Notes: a model not told the origin generated them from the letters alone. DNA of 64,000 nt from Lutimaribacter degradans (GCF_023703375.1 NZ_JAMQGO010000002.1:1-64000); one strand, 5' to 3'; shown: positions 45,290 to 54,214, counted from the first letter of the stretch. Program-made: numbers and translations.

Positions 45290-45750
45290 TGTTCGAAAAA
45301 CTGTTGGCGCGCTTTCGGGCGGGCGAACCTGCCACGCCGCCGCAGCCTGATGCGGACCTGGCGCTTGGGGCCTTGTTGGTGCGTGTCGCCCAATCCGATC
45401 ACAATTACCGGGTCGAAGAGATCCAGCGCATCGACCGGCTGCTGGCACGTCTGTTCCGGCTGAACCCGGTCGAGGCCGCCAAGATGCGCGCGACCTGCGA
45501 AAAACTGGAAAAACAGGCCCCCGGCACCGGAAGCTTCGCCGCGCTGATCCATGACAACGTGGATCATGCCCACCGGCTGGACGCGTTGCAGGCCCTCCAC
45601 GAAGTGATGCTTGCCGATGGCCGCCGCGCCGAGGAAGAGCTGTCGCTGATCCACGCGCTGACCAGCGCCCTGGGCCTGACCGACGAGGACGAGGCCACCG
45701 CACGCGCGCGCGCCGAGGCTGGGCAGGATCTGCCCCCGGCCCATCCCTGA
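45289..45750 (+). CDS. TerB-like protein (first paralogue)
   Basis: 153 residues, all-helical TerB/DnaJ-terminal (tellurite resistance TerB) domain: DLALGALLVRVAQSDHNYRVEEIQRIDRLLARLF near residues 22-55 and LDALQALHEVMLADGRRAEEELSLIHALTSALGLTDEDE near 100-138. Acidic patches at the helix ends may bind metal. No other ter genes are nearby, so tellurite resistance should not be assumed. ATG overlaps the DUF1330 stop (TGATG). Confidence 0.85.
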   Translation: MFEKLLARFRAGEPATPPQPDADLALGALLVRVAQSDHNYRVEEIQRIDRLLARLFRLNPVEAAKMRATCEKLEKQAPGTGSFAALIHDNVDHAHRLDALQALHEVMLADGRRAEEELSLIHALTSALGLTDEDEATARARAEAGQDLPPAHP

Positions 45751-45822
45751 GGTCGGCAGGCCCGCGGCGACCCTGCGCGATTGGGCTTGGCGGCGGGCGG
45801 CGGGCGGTCTATGTCATGTCAC

Positions 45823-46263
45823 ATGCTGTCCCGTATCCTGACACGCCTGTTGGCGCCCGACCCCGCGCTTTTGCCCGATGAAGACGCCCGGCTTGCGATG
45901 ACCGCGCTTCTGGTGCGCATCGCCCGCACCGATGGCGATTACGCGCCCGCTGAAATCGCGCGGATCGACCGGATCGCCCGCGCCCGTTACGGCCTGACCG
46001 AGCACGAGGCACAAGAGCTGCGCGAGCAGGCCGAAGAGGTCGAGACCCAGGCCCCCGACACCGTGCGCTTTACCCGCGCCATCAAGGACGCCGTCCCCTA
46101 CGAGGAACGGCTGGGTGTCGTGGTGGCGCTGTGGGAAGTGGTGCTGGCCGATGGCGTGCGAGAAGCCGAAGAGGATGCCCTGGTGCGCATGGTCACCAAT
46201 CTTCTGGGCATTTCCGACCGCGACAGCGCACGGGCGCGCCAGCGCGCCCAGTCCGGCGGGTGA
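45823..46263 (+). CDS. TerB-like protein (second paralogue)
   Basis: 146 residues, clearly a duplicate of the preceding gene. The pairs ARLAMTALLVRIARTDGDYAPAEIARIDRIARARYGL and LGVVVALWEVVLADGVREAEEDALVRMVTNLLGISDRD align over the full length. I start at ATG 45823 because the alignment with the paralogue begins there; ATG 45811 (four codons more) is the alternative. Its TGA overlaps the GTG start of the PhnD-like gene. Confidence 0.83.
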   Translation: MLSRILTRLLAPDPALLPDEDARLAMTALLVRIARTDGDYAPAEIARIDRIARARYGLTEHEAQELREQAEEVETQAPDTVRFTRAIKDAVPYEERLGVVVALWEVVLADGVREAEEDALVRMVTNLLGISDRDSARARQRAQSGG

Positions 46264-47033
46264 TCGCCGCCCTGCCCATGTATGACCTGCCCTGGCTGCG
46301 TGGCCCGACCGATCGGCTGTGGCACGCGGTCAGGGCGCATCTGCCTGACGCCATGCGCGATGCGGCGCCCGCCGCGCCGACGCGCGATGCCGATCCATGG
46401 GATATCTGGCAATCGCCCGATCTTTTGCTGGCGCAAACCTGCGGGTTACCCTTCCGCGCAAGACTGCATGAGAGGGTCGCACTTGTCGCCAGCCCCGATC
46501 ACCGCCTGCACGACTGCGCGCTGGGCCAGTATCGCAGCACGCTGATCCGGCGGCGAGACGACACGCGACGGCTTGAACAATTGGCCCAAGGCATCATGGC
46601 CTATAACGAGCCGCTGTCGCAATCGGGCTGGGCCGCGCCCATGGCGCACCTGGCGGCGCGCGGGCTGGCGCCCGGTTGCCTGCTGCAAACAGGGGCGCAT
46701 CTTGCGTCAGTCGACGCCGTGGCAGAGGGGCGGGCCGATTTCGCCGCCATCGACGCCGTGACGCTGGCGCTGTTCGCCGCGCATGATCCCGACACGATGG
46801 CGCGGCTTGACCCGTTCGATCACACCACCCCTACACCTGCCCTGCCTTATATCACCGCCGCGCGGCACGATCCGGCGCCGATCGCCACTGCGCTGGCCGC
46901 GGGAATCGCCGCAATATCGGCCGATGACCGCGCCGCGCTTTACCTGCACGGCGTGACGCGCCTGCCGCCTTCCGCCTATACCGCAATGCCGATACCGGAT
47001 GCGCCCGATCAGGCGGCAAACCCGTCGTCTTGA
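46260..47033 (+). CDS. PhnD-like periplasmic-binding-fold protein without signal peptide
   Basis: 257 residues. The core (LPMYDLPWLRGPTDRLWHAVRAHL, DIWQSPDLLLAQTCGLPFRARLHERVALVASPDH, CLLQTGAHLASVDAVAEGRADFAAIDAVTLALF) matches PhnD/phosphonate-type substrate-binding proteins. There is no export signal, so it is probably cytosolic and not a transporter part. Start is GTG 46260, overlapping the preceding stop (GTGA). No permease or ATPase genes of phosphonate type are near. Confidence 0.78.
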   Translation: MIAALPMYDLPWLRGPTDRLWHAVRAHLPDAMRDAAPAAPTRDADPWDIWQSPDLLLAQTCGLPFRARLHERVALVASPDHRLHDCALGQYRSTLIRRRDDTRRLEQLAQGIMAYNEPLSQSGWAAPMAHLAARGLAPGCLLQTGAHLASVDAVAEGRADFAAIDAVTLALFAAHDPDTMARLDPFDHTTPTPALPYITAARHDPAPIATALAAGIAAISADDRAALYLHGVTRLPPSAYTAMPIPDAPDQAANPSS

Positions 47034-47147
47034 TACCTGACTATGGGTCAATTCTGGCCAAACACGTCGATTTCCCGCGCTTTGATCGTTGCAATAACGC
47101 GAAAATTCGTCCCTATTGTCGGATTGAAACAACCCACAGGGGGATAC

Positions 47148-47924
47148 GTGGCGGATACCGCTCCGGTCATCGAAATTCGGAACCTGCACAAGGCCTATGC
47201 CGCGCTCGAAGTGATAAAGGGCGTCGACATTACCGCCCGGCGGGGCGACGTGGTATCGTTGATCGGGTCGTCGGGGTCGGGCAAATCCACGATCCTGCGC
47301 TGCGCCAACCTGCTGGAAGACAGCCAGCAGGGCGACATCCTGTTCAAGGGTGAGCCCGTGAAATGGCGTGGCACCGGGCATGGCCGCCACCCGGCCGATG
47401 CCGCGCAGGTTCTGCGCATCCGCACGAACCTGTCGATGGTGTTTCAGCAATTCAACCTGTGGGCCCACATGACCATCCTGCAAAACGTGATGGAGGCGCC
47501 GGTAACCGTGCTGGGCCGGCCCCGCGACGAGGTGGAAAACGCCGCACGCGCCTATCTTGAAAAGGTGGGCATCGCCGAAAAGGCCGATGCCTACCCCGCG
47601 CAGCTTTCGGGTGGCCAGCAACAACGCGCCGCGATCGCGCGCGCGTTGGCGATGGAGCCCGAGGCGCTCTTGTTCGACGAACCCACCAGCGCGCTTGATC
47701 CCGAACTGGAACAAGAGGTGGTCAAGGTCATCAAGGCGCTGGCCGAGGAAGGGCGCACCATGCTGGTCGTTACCCATGACATGCGCATGGCGGCCGATAT
47801 CTCGAACACCGTGATCTTCCTGCACGAAGGCAAGATCGAAGAACAAGGCCCGCCCGATGCAATATTCGGTGCGCCGCAAACCGAGCGGCTGAGGGGCTTC
47901 CTGTCGGCCACCCTTAACGAGTGA
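47148..47924 (+). CDS. Polar amino-acid ABC transporter ATP-binding protein
   Basis: 258 residues. Walker A GSSGSGKST near residue 38, Q-loop FQQFNLWAHMT, ABC signature LSGGQQQR, Walker B ALLFDEPTSALDPE and H-loop THD are all intact, in the PAAT (HisP/GlnQ/OccP) arrangement. The start is GTG 47148 with GGGGGA upstream; the 35 codons before it are unlikely to be translated. First gene of the importer-amine cluster running to 55519. Confidence 0.93.
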   Translation: MADTAPVIEIRNLHKAYAALEVIKGVDITARRGDVVSLIGSSGSGKSTILRCANLLEDSQQGDILFKGEPVKWRGTGHGRHPADAAQVLRIRTNLSMVFQQFNLWAHMTILQNVMEAPVTVLGRPRDEVENAARAYLEKVGIAEKADAYPAQLSGGQQQRAAIARALAMEPEALLFDEPTSALDPELEQEVVKVIKALAEEGRTMLVVTHDMRMAADISNTVIFLHEGKIEEQGPPDAIFGAPQTERLRGFLSATLNE

Positions 47925-47956
47925 CCGACCAACCATACCAACCTAGGGAGAGAACC

Positions 47957-48679
47957 ATGAAAAAACTGATCCTGACCACAGCCTCGCTGGCACTTTTTGC
48001 CAGCATGGCCGCCGCTGGCAGCCACTCCGTGACCCGACTGGGCACCGAGGGCGCTTACCCCCCGTGGAACTTCATCAATGACGCCGGCGAAATCGACGGG
48101 TTCGAACGCGAACTGGGCGACGAACTGTGCGCGCGCGCCGAACTGACCTGTGAATGGGTGACGAACGACTGGGATTCGATCATTCCCAACCTCGTATCGG
48201 GCAACTACGACGTGATCATTGCCGGCATGTCGATCACGCCCGAGCGCCAGGAACAGATCGACTTTACCCAGAACTACACCCAGCCCGACCCCTCGGCCTA
48301 TCTGGCCACCTCGGCAGATGTCGATGTCGAGGGCGCGGTGATCGCCGCACAATCTACGACGATCCAGGCGGCCTTCGTGGCCGAACAGGGCTGGACCCTG
48401 CTGGAATTCGCCACGCCCGAGGAAACCATCTCCGCGGTGCGCAACGGCGAGGCCGACGCGGTTCTGGCTGACAAATCCTACCTGGTGCCGGTCGCCGAGG
48501 AAGACCCCGACATGGTCTTGCTCGAGCGTGAAGAGCTGATCGGTGGCGGTGTGGGCCTTGGCCTGCGCAAGTCCGACACGGAACTGCGGGAAACCTTCAA
48601 CGCTGCCATCCAGTCGATGAAGGACGATGGCAGCCTGAACGCGCTGATCGAAAAGTGGGAAATCGGCGAAACCTTCTGA
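47957..48679 (+). CDS. ABC transporter periplasmic substrate-binding protein (family 3)
   Basis: 240 residues. Signal peptide KKLILTTASLALFASMAAA-GSH. The mature protein is a family 3 solute-binding domain: VTRLGTEGAYPPWNFINDAGEIDGFERELGDELCARAELTCEWVTNDWDSIIPNLVSGNYDVIIAGMSITPERQEQIDFTQNY. Residues EGAYPPW and the conserved Arg in TPERQEQ bind the ligand amino and carboxyl groups in relatives. The ligand is unpredicted; the following genes suggest an amine or basic amino acid. Confidence 0.92.
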   Translation: MKKLILTTASLALFASMAAAGSHSVTRLGTEGAYPPWNFINDAGEIDGFERELGDELCARAELTCEWVTNDWDSIIPNLVSGNYDVIIAGMSITPERQEQIDFTQNYTQPDPSAYLATSADVDVEGAVIAAQSTTIQAAFVAEQGWTLLEFATPEETISAVRNGEADAVLADKSYLVPVAEEDPDMVLLEREELIGGGVGLGLRKSDTELRETFNAAIQSMKDDGSLNALIEKWEIGETF

Positions 48680-48731
48680 TCCACGCGTGGGGGTGGGCGC
48701 TGTGCCCGCCTCTTCGCAAGCCAAACTGATG

Positions 48732-48752
48732 GGGTGGGCAGCTTGCCCACCC
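48732..48752 (+). repeat. Stem-loop between binding-protein and permease genes
   Basis: GGGTGGGC/GCCCACCC, 8-bp perfect stem with loop AGCTT, 53 bp after the binding-protein stop. Such hairpins commonly stabilise the highly expressed binding-protein part of ABC-transporter mRNA. Confidence 0.55.
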
Positions 48753-48855
48753 TGACCGAGCATCCTGGGGCCCTGACATTTTCAGCTATTGCGCCAATCC
48801 CGAAACGCTGGAAGGCCTGCGTTGGCTGTCGTGTTACCTCACGACGGGCAAGCAC

Positions 48856-49662
48856 ATGGCGTTCTACTGGTCGTTTGGAACGGTGCTGCTGCTTTTGGCG
48901 ATCACGGCGCCCGCCGCCCTAATGTTCGGCTTTGCCGGCGCCTCGGCCGCGCGTTCGCGCTTCGCGCCGCTCTCCTGGCTGGGCAAGGGCTATATCGCCA
49001 TCGTGCGCGGTGTGCCCGATATCGCCTTCTTCCTCTTTTTCGTCATCGCGCTGGACCAGGGGTTCGAATACCTGCGCCACCAATGGATGTGCCCCGACTG
49101 GGACCAACCGATCCGGCAAGGTAATGATTTCATCGTGTGCCAGCAGGCCAAGCTGCCATTGGGCAATTCGCCGCAGATCTGGCACGAGGTCTACGGGTTC
49201 TTGCTGGCCGTTCTGACATTCGCCATCGTGTTCGGCGCCTTTGCCGCGAACGTGCTGTTCGGCGCGATGCGCGCCGTGCCGCAGCCACAGCTTGAAACCG
49301 CCGCCGCCTATGGGCTGAGCCCGCGCCAGACCTTTTGGCGTATCCTTGTGCCGCAAATGTGGGTCTACGCCTTGCCCGGTCTGGGCAATCTCTGGATGGT
49401 GCTGATCAAGGCCACGCCGCTGTTGTTCCTGCTGGGGGTGGAGGATATCGTTTACTGGGCACGTGATCTGGGCGGCACCAAAACCGCGCGTTTCACCGAT
49501 TACCCGCATGGCGATTGGCGCATGTGGTATTTCGGCGCTCTTCTGGTCTTTTACCTGATGTTCACCAGGGTTTCGGAAATCTTCCTGGATCGGGTCATGA
49601 AGAAACTGACCCACGGCCAGGCCACGATGGGCGGTGAAGCCCAGCGAAAGGCCGCCGTATGA
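48856..49662 (+). CDS. Polar amino-acid ABC transporter permease, first subunit
   Basis: 268 residues from the first in-frame ATG. It has about five membrane helices, with the PAAT permease EAA-like loop ETAAAYGLSPRQTFWRILVPQMW, plus KGYIAIVRGVPDIAFFLFFVIALDQGF near the N-terminus. A ~75-residue periplasmic insert holds several Cys (WMCPDWDQPI, FIVCQQAKLP). The reading frame is open and protein-like for another 26 codons upstream (ending CYLTTGKH), from ATT 48778, so the true start may be a rare codon upstream. Confidence 0.88.
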   Translation: MAFYWSFGTVLLLLAITAPAALMFGFAGASAARSRFAPLSWLGKGYIAIVRGVPDIAFFLFFVIALDQGFEYLRHQWMCPDWDQPIRQGNDFIVCQQAKLPLGNSPQIWHEVYGFLLAVLTFAIVFGAFAANVLFGAMRAVPQPQLETAAAYGLSPRQTFWRILVPQMWVYALPGLGNLWMVLIKATPLLFLLGVEDIVYWARDLGGTKTARFTDYPHGDWRMWYFGALLVFYLMFTRVSEIFLDRVMKKLTHGQATMGGEAQRKAAV

Positions 49663-49753
49663 CCAAGCACCACACCCAGGCCGCCCCACGGCATTCACAA
49701 TCCTTCGCCACGCAATCGCACGCATGCGGGCGCATCTCGGCGGGGGCGGTGAC

Positions 49754-50560
49754 ATGAGCTGTTGGGAAACCGTTGCCGATTACGGCCTGCGCAGCCTTGG
49801 CATCGGCGAGCGCCTGCTGCCGCGTGACAATTTCACCCTGTGCCAACAGGTCGTGCTGATCGGGTCGGGCATGATCTGGAACATCTATTTCGGTGTGCTT
49901 GCGCTGGCCTCGGGGTTCTTGCTGGCCGTCGCGTTGGCAACGGGCAAGGCCGCGCGCAGTTGGCCAGTCCGCAAACTGTCGGAATGGATGATCTTCGTGT
50001 TTCGAGGCTCGCCCCTCTTCATCCAGTTCTTCTTTGCCTATTTCCTGTTCCTGTCGCTGAAGAACGTGCTGCCCTTTTTCGGGCCGCTGACAAGCGCCTG
50101 GGCGGGGGCGCTTGTCGTCTTGTTCCTGAACACCGCCGCCTATTCAGGCGAAATCTTTTACGGCGCGCTGCTGTCGGTGCCCAAGGGCGAGATGGAGGCC
50201 GCCGATGCCTATGGCTTTTCCGGCTGGAAAAAGTTTCGCAAGATCACCTTTCCCACCATGCTGCGACTGGCCTGGCCTGCCTATACGAACGAGGCGATAT
50301 TTCTGTTTCACGCCACGACGCTTGTGTTTTTCAGCGGCTTTCCGGCGCGCGGGCAACAGGGCGATGCGCTGTATTACGCAAGCTACTTTGCCGACAAGAC
50401 GTTCAACCCCTTCGTGCCCTATCCGATCCTGGCGCTTTATTTCATCGCGTTTACGCTGGTGATCACCGCGGTCTTCGGGTTGATGAACCGGCGACTGAAC
50501 CGGCACCTGCCACAAGACCAGCGCCGCCGCCTGAAATTTCGTCCAAACCTTTTGCGCTGA
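49754..50560 (+). CDS. Polar amino-acid ABC transporter permease, second subunit
   Basis: 268 residues. The start at ATG 49754 gives SCWETVADYGLRSLGIGERLLP, a normal N-terminus for this subunit; the longer frame to 49634 overlaps the previous gene and is unlikely. Five hydrophobic helices follow (VVLIGSGMIWNIYFGVLALASGFLLAVAL...), with RGSPLFIQFFFAYF and the EAA loop EMEAADAYGFSGWKKFRKITFPTML. Forms the heterodimeric channel with the preceding permease. Confidence 0.91.
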   Translation: MSCWETVADYGLRSLGIGERLLPRDNFTLCQQVVLIGSGMIWNIYFGVLALASGFLLAVALATGKAARSWPVRKLSEWMIFVFRGSPLFIQFFFAYFLFLSLKNVLPFFGPLTSAWAGALVVLFLNTAAYSGEIFYGALLSVPKGEMEAADAYGFSGWKKFRKITFPTMLRLAWPAYTNEAIFLFHATTLVFFSGFPARGQQGDALYYASYFADKTFNPFVPYPILALYFIAFTLVITAVFGLMNRRLNRHLPQDQRRRLKFRPNLLR

Positions 50561-50625
50561 TGCACCGCGCCAGACGGATTGGCGCGAATTACCTTGATTT
50601 CCAGGCGGCCGGGACGCTATCCAAT

Positions 50626-50637
50626 ATTTGATCAAAT
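50626..50637. promoter_or_regulatory. Candidate operator, ATTTGATCAAAT palindrome
   Basis: Perfect 12-bp palindrome in an A/T-rich patch, 19 bp before the first glutamine-synthetase-like gene and inside its probable promoter region. Likely regulator site for the amine-ligase genes; the regulator is not identified. Confidence 0.45.
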
Positions 50638-50656
50638 TATCTCTACGGCTTTCAAG

Positions 50657-52006
50657 ATGACCACGCATTCGCCCAAAGACTGGCTGGCCGCACACCCGCA
50701 AGTGCGTACCATCCGCGTTGCCGCCTCGGACCTGAACGGTCAGGCACGCGGCAAACGCATCCCTACCCGTTTCGCCAACAAGGTGGTCGAGGATGGCACG
50801 CGCTTTCCGCTTTCGGCGCTGAACCTGGATATCTGGGGCGAGGATATCGACGACAGCCCGCTGGTGTTCGAAACCGGCGACGCCGATGGCGTGCTGCGCC
50901 CGACCGAGCGTGGCTTCATGCCGATGCCCTGGTTGTCGGCCCCCACCGGCCTGTTGCCGATCTGGATGTTTCACGACGATGGCCGCCCCTTCGACGGAGA
51001 CCCGCGCCACGCGCTGCGCGCGGTGGTCGACCGCTACAAGGCGCGCGGCCTGACGCCTGTGGTCGCGGTCGAGTTGGAGTTCTTCCTGATCGACGACAGC
51101 GGAAAATCGCTTCAAGTGCCGATCAGCCCGCGCTCGGGCAAGCGGCGCAAGGCCGCCGAGATCCTGTCAATCCGGGCCCTTGATGCCTTCGATGAGTTCT
51201 TTACCGATCTCTACGACGCCTGCGAAGCAATGGACATTCCCGCAGACACGGCGATTTCCGAGGCCGGGCTGGGACAGTTCGAAATCAACATGATGCACCA
51301 GGACGACGCGCTGCGCGCCGCCGATGATGCGTGGCTGTTCAAGATGCTCGTCAAGGGCCTGGCGCGGCGGCATGGCTTTGCCGCCTCGTTCATGGCCAAA
51401 CCCTATGAGGATTACGCCGGCAGCGGCCTGCACGTTCATTTCTCGGTGCTTGACCAAGACGGCAACAACATCTTCGACGATGGCGGGCCCAAGGGGACCG
51501 ACGCGCTGCGCCATGCCATCGCGGGCTGTCTTGACGCCATGCCCGGCTCGATGCTGGTGTTTGCGCCACATGCCAACAGCTATGATCGGCTGGTGCCGGA
51601 AAACCACGCGCCGACCGGCATTGGCTGGGCCTATGAAAACCGCACCGCGGCCATCCGCGTACCGGCCGGAAACCCGGCCGCGCGCCGCATCGAACACCGC
51701 GTGGCCGGAGGCGACGTGAACCCGTATCTGCATCTGGCCGCCGTGCTGGGCGCGGCCCTGACGGGAATTGAGGACGGCACCGAACCGCCCGCCCCCGTCA
51801 CCGGCAATGCCTATGCGCTGGACCTGCCGCAGGTGCCCAACACCTGGCCCGAGGCGATCACCAGTTTTGAAAGCTGCGACCGCATCAAGCGAATATTCGC
51901 GCCCATGCTTATACAGAACCTGCTTCTGACCAAGCGGCAGGAAATGCATTACATGGCCGAACTGACCCCGCAGGAACAAGCGGAAATATACCTAGACACG
52001 GTGTAG
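50657..52006 (+). CDS. Glutamine-synthetase-like gamma-glutamyl-amine ligase (first)
   Basis: 449 residues, GS type of the PuuA/GlnA3 class. Metal and substrate residues visible: VAVELEFFLID (first Glu), SEAGLGQFEINM, GSGLHVHFSVLDQDG (His), then the Arg-rich NRTAAIRVPAGNPAARRIEHRVAGGDVNPYLHLAAVL. The N-terminal beta-grasp is short (RTIRVAASDLNGQARGKRIP). PuuA-class enzymes join glutamate to amines such as putrescine rather than ammonia. Start ATG 50657 follows the palindrome. Probably a polyamine or monoamine ligase. Confidence 0.85.
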   Translation: MTTHSPKDWLAAHPQVRTIRVAASDLNGQARGKRIPTRFANKVVEDGTRFPLSALNLDIWGEDIDDSPLVFETGDADGVLRPTERGFMPMPWLSAPTGLLPIWMFHDDGRPFDGDPRHALRAVVDRYKARGLTPVVAVELEFFLIDDSGKSLQVPISPRSGKRRKAAEILSIRALDAFDEFFTDLYDACEAMDIPADTAISEAGLGQFEINMMHQDDALRAADDAWLFKMLVKGLARRHGFAASFMAKPYEDYAGSGLHVHFSVLDQDGNNIFDDGGPKGTDALRHAIAGCLDAMPGSMLVFAPHANSYDRLVPENHAPTGIGWAYENRTAAIRVPAGNPAARRIEHRVAGGDVNPYLHLAAVLGAALTGIEDGTEPPAPVTGNAYALDLPQVPNTWPEAITSFESCDRIKRIFAPMLIQNLLLTKRQEMHYMAELTPQEQAEIYLDTV

Positions 52007-52071
52007 GGCGGGCCTTGCCCGCCTGCCCGGCCCCACGTTACCCTTACCGCACCCAACCCAATTGGTGATCC

Positions 52072-52767
52072 ATGAAAATCGGCATCCTGCAAACCGGCCA
52101 CGCCCCTGACCAGATCAGGGAATCGGTGGGCGACTACAAGGATATGTTCCACACCTTGCTGGCGCGCCACGGCTTTGACTTTGAAACATGGAACGTCGTC
52201 GATGGCGACTTTCCCGACGGGCCTGCGGCCGCCGACGGCTGGCTTGTCACAGGCTCGAAACACGGCGCCTACGAGGACCACCCCTGGATACCGCCGCTGG
52301 AAGCGCTCATCCGGTCGACCCGTGACAGTGGCCGCCCGTTGGTGGGCGTATGTTTCGGCCACCAGATCATCGCACAGGCGCTTGGCGGCCGGGTGGTGAA
52401 ATTCCCCGGCGGCTGGGCCACCGGCGCGCAGGTCTATGAAATGGCGGAGGGCGGGCAGATGACGCTGAACGCCTGGCACCAGGATCAGGTGGTCGCGTTG
52501 CCGCCGGACGCAAGGGTGATCGCGCATAACGATTTCTGCGCCAACGCGGCGCTGGCCATCGGTGACAACATCCTGACCGTGCAGGCCCACCCGGAATTTG
52601 GCCGTGAGGTGATAGACGGGTTGTTGACCCACCGCGCCAAGGGCCTGGTTCCCGCAGACCAGATCGCCGCCACGCGCGCGGCGCTCGACACCCCGACCGA
52701 AGGCTCGGAATTCGGCAATCGCATGGCCGAATTCTTTCGCCGGGTCGCCCAGGAGGACGCGGCATGA
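52072..52767 (+). CDS. Class I glutamine amidotransferase-like protein
   Basis: 231 residues, triad-type GATase: nucleophile Cys94 in VGVCFGHQ, His173 and Glu175 in QAHPEFG. It is a stand-alone GMP-synthase-like domain rather than the PuuD-type C26 peptidase. In this setting it may hydrolyse a gamma-glutamyl amide after oxidation of the amine, as PuuD does (inference). Its stop overlaps the next GS gene's ATG by 4 nt (52764-52767). Confidence 0.85.
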   Translation: MKIGILQTGHAPDQIRESVGDYKDMFHTLLARHGFDFETWNVVDGDFPDGPAAADGWLVTGSKHGAYEDHPWIPPLEALIRSTRDSGRPLVGVCFGHQIIAQALGGRVVKFPGGWATGAQVYEMAEGGQMTLNAWHQDQVVALPPDARVIAHNDFCANAALAIGDNILTVQAHPEFGREVIDGLLTHRAKGLVPADQIAATRAALDTPTEGSEFGNRMAEFFRRVAQEDAA

Positions 52768-54122
52768 GCGATTGGACAGATACCCTTCCCGACGCTGCAC
52801 GCGCCTATCTTGAAGGCCGCCGGCTGGACGAGGTCGAATGCATCATCTCCGACCTGCCGGGCATCGCGCGCGGCAAGGCCGTGCCCGCCAGCAAGTTCGG
52901 CCGGATGGAATATTTCCACCTGCCCGACAGCATCTTCTACCAGACGATCACGGGCGATTGGGGCGATGCCGCGGGGGCCGAGGGCTTTATCGAGCGCGAC
53001 ATGATGCTGTATCCCGACATGTCCACGGCCAGCGCCGCGCCCTGGACCGCCGACTGGACATTGCAGGTGATCCACGACGCCTTTGATCGCAAGGGCGCGC
53101 CGATCCCGTTTTCGCCGCGCAACGTGCTCAAACGCGTGGTGGCGTTGTACGAGGCCCAAGGCTGGCGGCCGGTGATCGCCCCCGAGATGGAGTTCTACCT
53201 GGTCGCCCGCAACCTGGACCCGGCGAAAAAGATCGAGCCTATGATGGGCCGTTCGGGGCGCCCCGCGGCCGCGCGACAGGCCTATTCGATGTCTGCCGTC
53301 GACGAATTCGGCCCCGTCATCGACGATATCTATGACTTTGCCGAGGCGCAGGGATTCGAGATCGACGGCATCACCCAAGAGGGCGGCGCGGGCCAGTTGG
53401 AAATCAACCTGCGTCACGGCGACCCGGTGAAACTGGCCGACGAGGTCTTCTTTTTCAAACGCCTGATCCGCGAGGCCGCGCTGCGCCACGACTGTTTCGC
53501 CACCTTCATGGCCAAGCCGATCGAGGATGAGCCGGGCAGCGCCATGCATATCCACCATTCGGTTCTGGATATCGAGACCGGGCAGAACATCTTTTCCGGT
53601 CCGCAAGGCGGCGAAACCGATGCGTTTTTCAACTTCCTGGGTGGCATGCAGAAACACCTGCCCTCGAGCATCGCGGTCCTGGCGCCTTACGTGAACAGCT
53701 ATCGCCGCTACGTGCGGGACCATGCCGCGCCGATCAACCTGTCATGGGGGCGCGACAACCGCACCACCGGGCTGCGCGTACCGCTGTCGACGCCCGAAAG
53801 CCGCAGGATCGAAAACCGCCTGGCCGGGATGGATTGCAACCCTTACCTCGGCATCGCCGCCAGCCTTGCCTGCGGCTACCTGGGCCTGATGAACGAGGAA
53901 TGGCCCGACAAGCAGTTCAAGGGCGACGCTTATGAACGCGAAGAGGATATTCCCCGCGTTCTGGGGCAGGCGCTGGACCTGTTCGAAACCGCGAAAGAGA
54001 TGCATGACGTGCTGGGCGAGGAGTTCGCGCGCGTCTACGGCATCGTGAAAAGAACCGAGTACGAAGAGTTCCTGCAAGTGATTTCGCCCTGGGAACGTGA
54101 ACACCTGCTGATGAACGTCTGA
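52764..54122 (+). CDS. Glutamine-synthetase-like gamma-glutamyl-amine ligase (second)
   Basis: 452 residues, a diverged paralogue of the gene at 50657. Active-site segments are VIAPEMEFYLVARN, TQEGGAGQLEINLRHGD, GSAMHIHHSVLDIETGQNIF and NRTTGLRVPLSTPESRRIENRLAGMDCNPYLGIAASLAC. It is closer than its partner to PuuA-type ligases. Two such enzymes at one locus suggest two amine substrates or a hetero-oligomer. Translationally coupled to the GATase gene. Confidence 0.87.
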   Translation: MSDWTDTLPDAARAYLEGRRLDEVECIISDLPGIARGKAVPASKFGRMEYFHLPDSIFYQTITGDWGDAAGAEGFIERDMMLYPDMSTASAAPWTADWTLQVIHDAFDRKGAPIPFSPRNVLKRVVALYEAQGWRPVIAPEMEFYLVARNLDPAKKIEPMMGRSGRPAAARQAYSMSAVDEFGPVIDDIYDFAEAQGFEIDGITQEGGAGQLEINLRHGDPVKLADEVFFFKRLIREAALRHDCFATFMAKPIEDEPGSAMHIHHSVLDIETGQNIFSGPQGGETDAFFNFLGGMQKHLPSSIAVLAPYVNSYRRYVRDHAAPINLSWGRDNRTTGLRVPLSTPESRRIENRLAGMDCNPYLGIAASLACGYLGLMNEEWPDKQFKGDAYEREEDIPRVLGQALDLFETAKEMHDVLGEEFARVYGIVKRTEYEEFLQVISPWEREHLLMNV

Positions 54123-54130
54123 CCGTCGCC

Positions 54131-54157
54131 GCCGAAACCCTGCCGCAGGGTTTCGGC
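54131..54157 (+). terminator. Stem-loop between the second ligase and the FAD oxidase
   Basis: A 12-bp perfect stem GCCGAAACCCTG/CAGGGTTTCGGC with a 3-nt loop, followed by GCGCTTTCC. It starts 9 bp past the ligase stop. It may be a partial terminator that sets lower expression of the oxidase. Confidence 0.55.
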
Positions 54158-54214
54158 GCGCTTTCCTGGAAAAAGAAAGCGCGGCAAGCGGTTGGCACTG
54201 ATGGGAAGGCCGTG

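Noticed and set aside
45289..46263. Tellurite-resistance operon
   Set aside because: Only TerB-like domains are present; terZ, terC, terD and terE homologues are absent, so a tellurite function is not supported.
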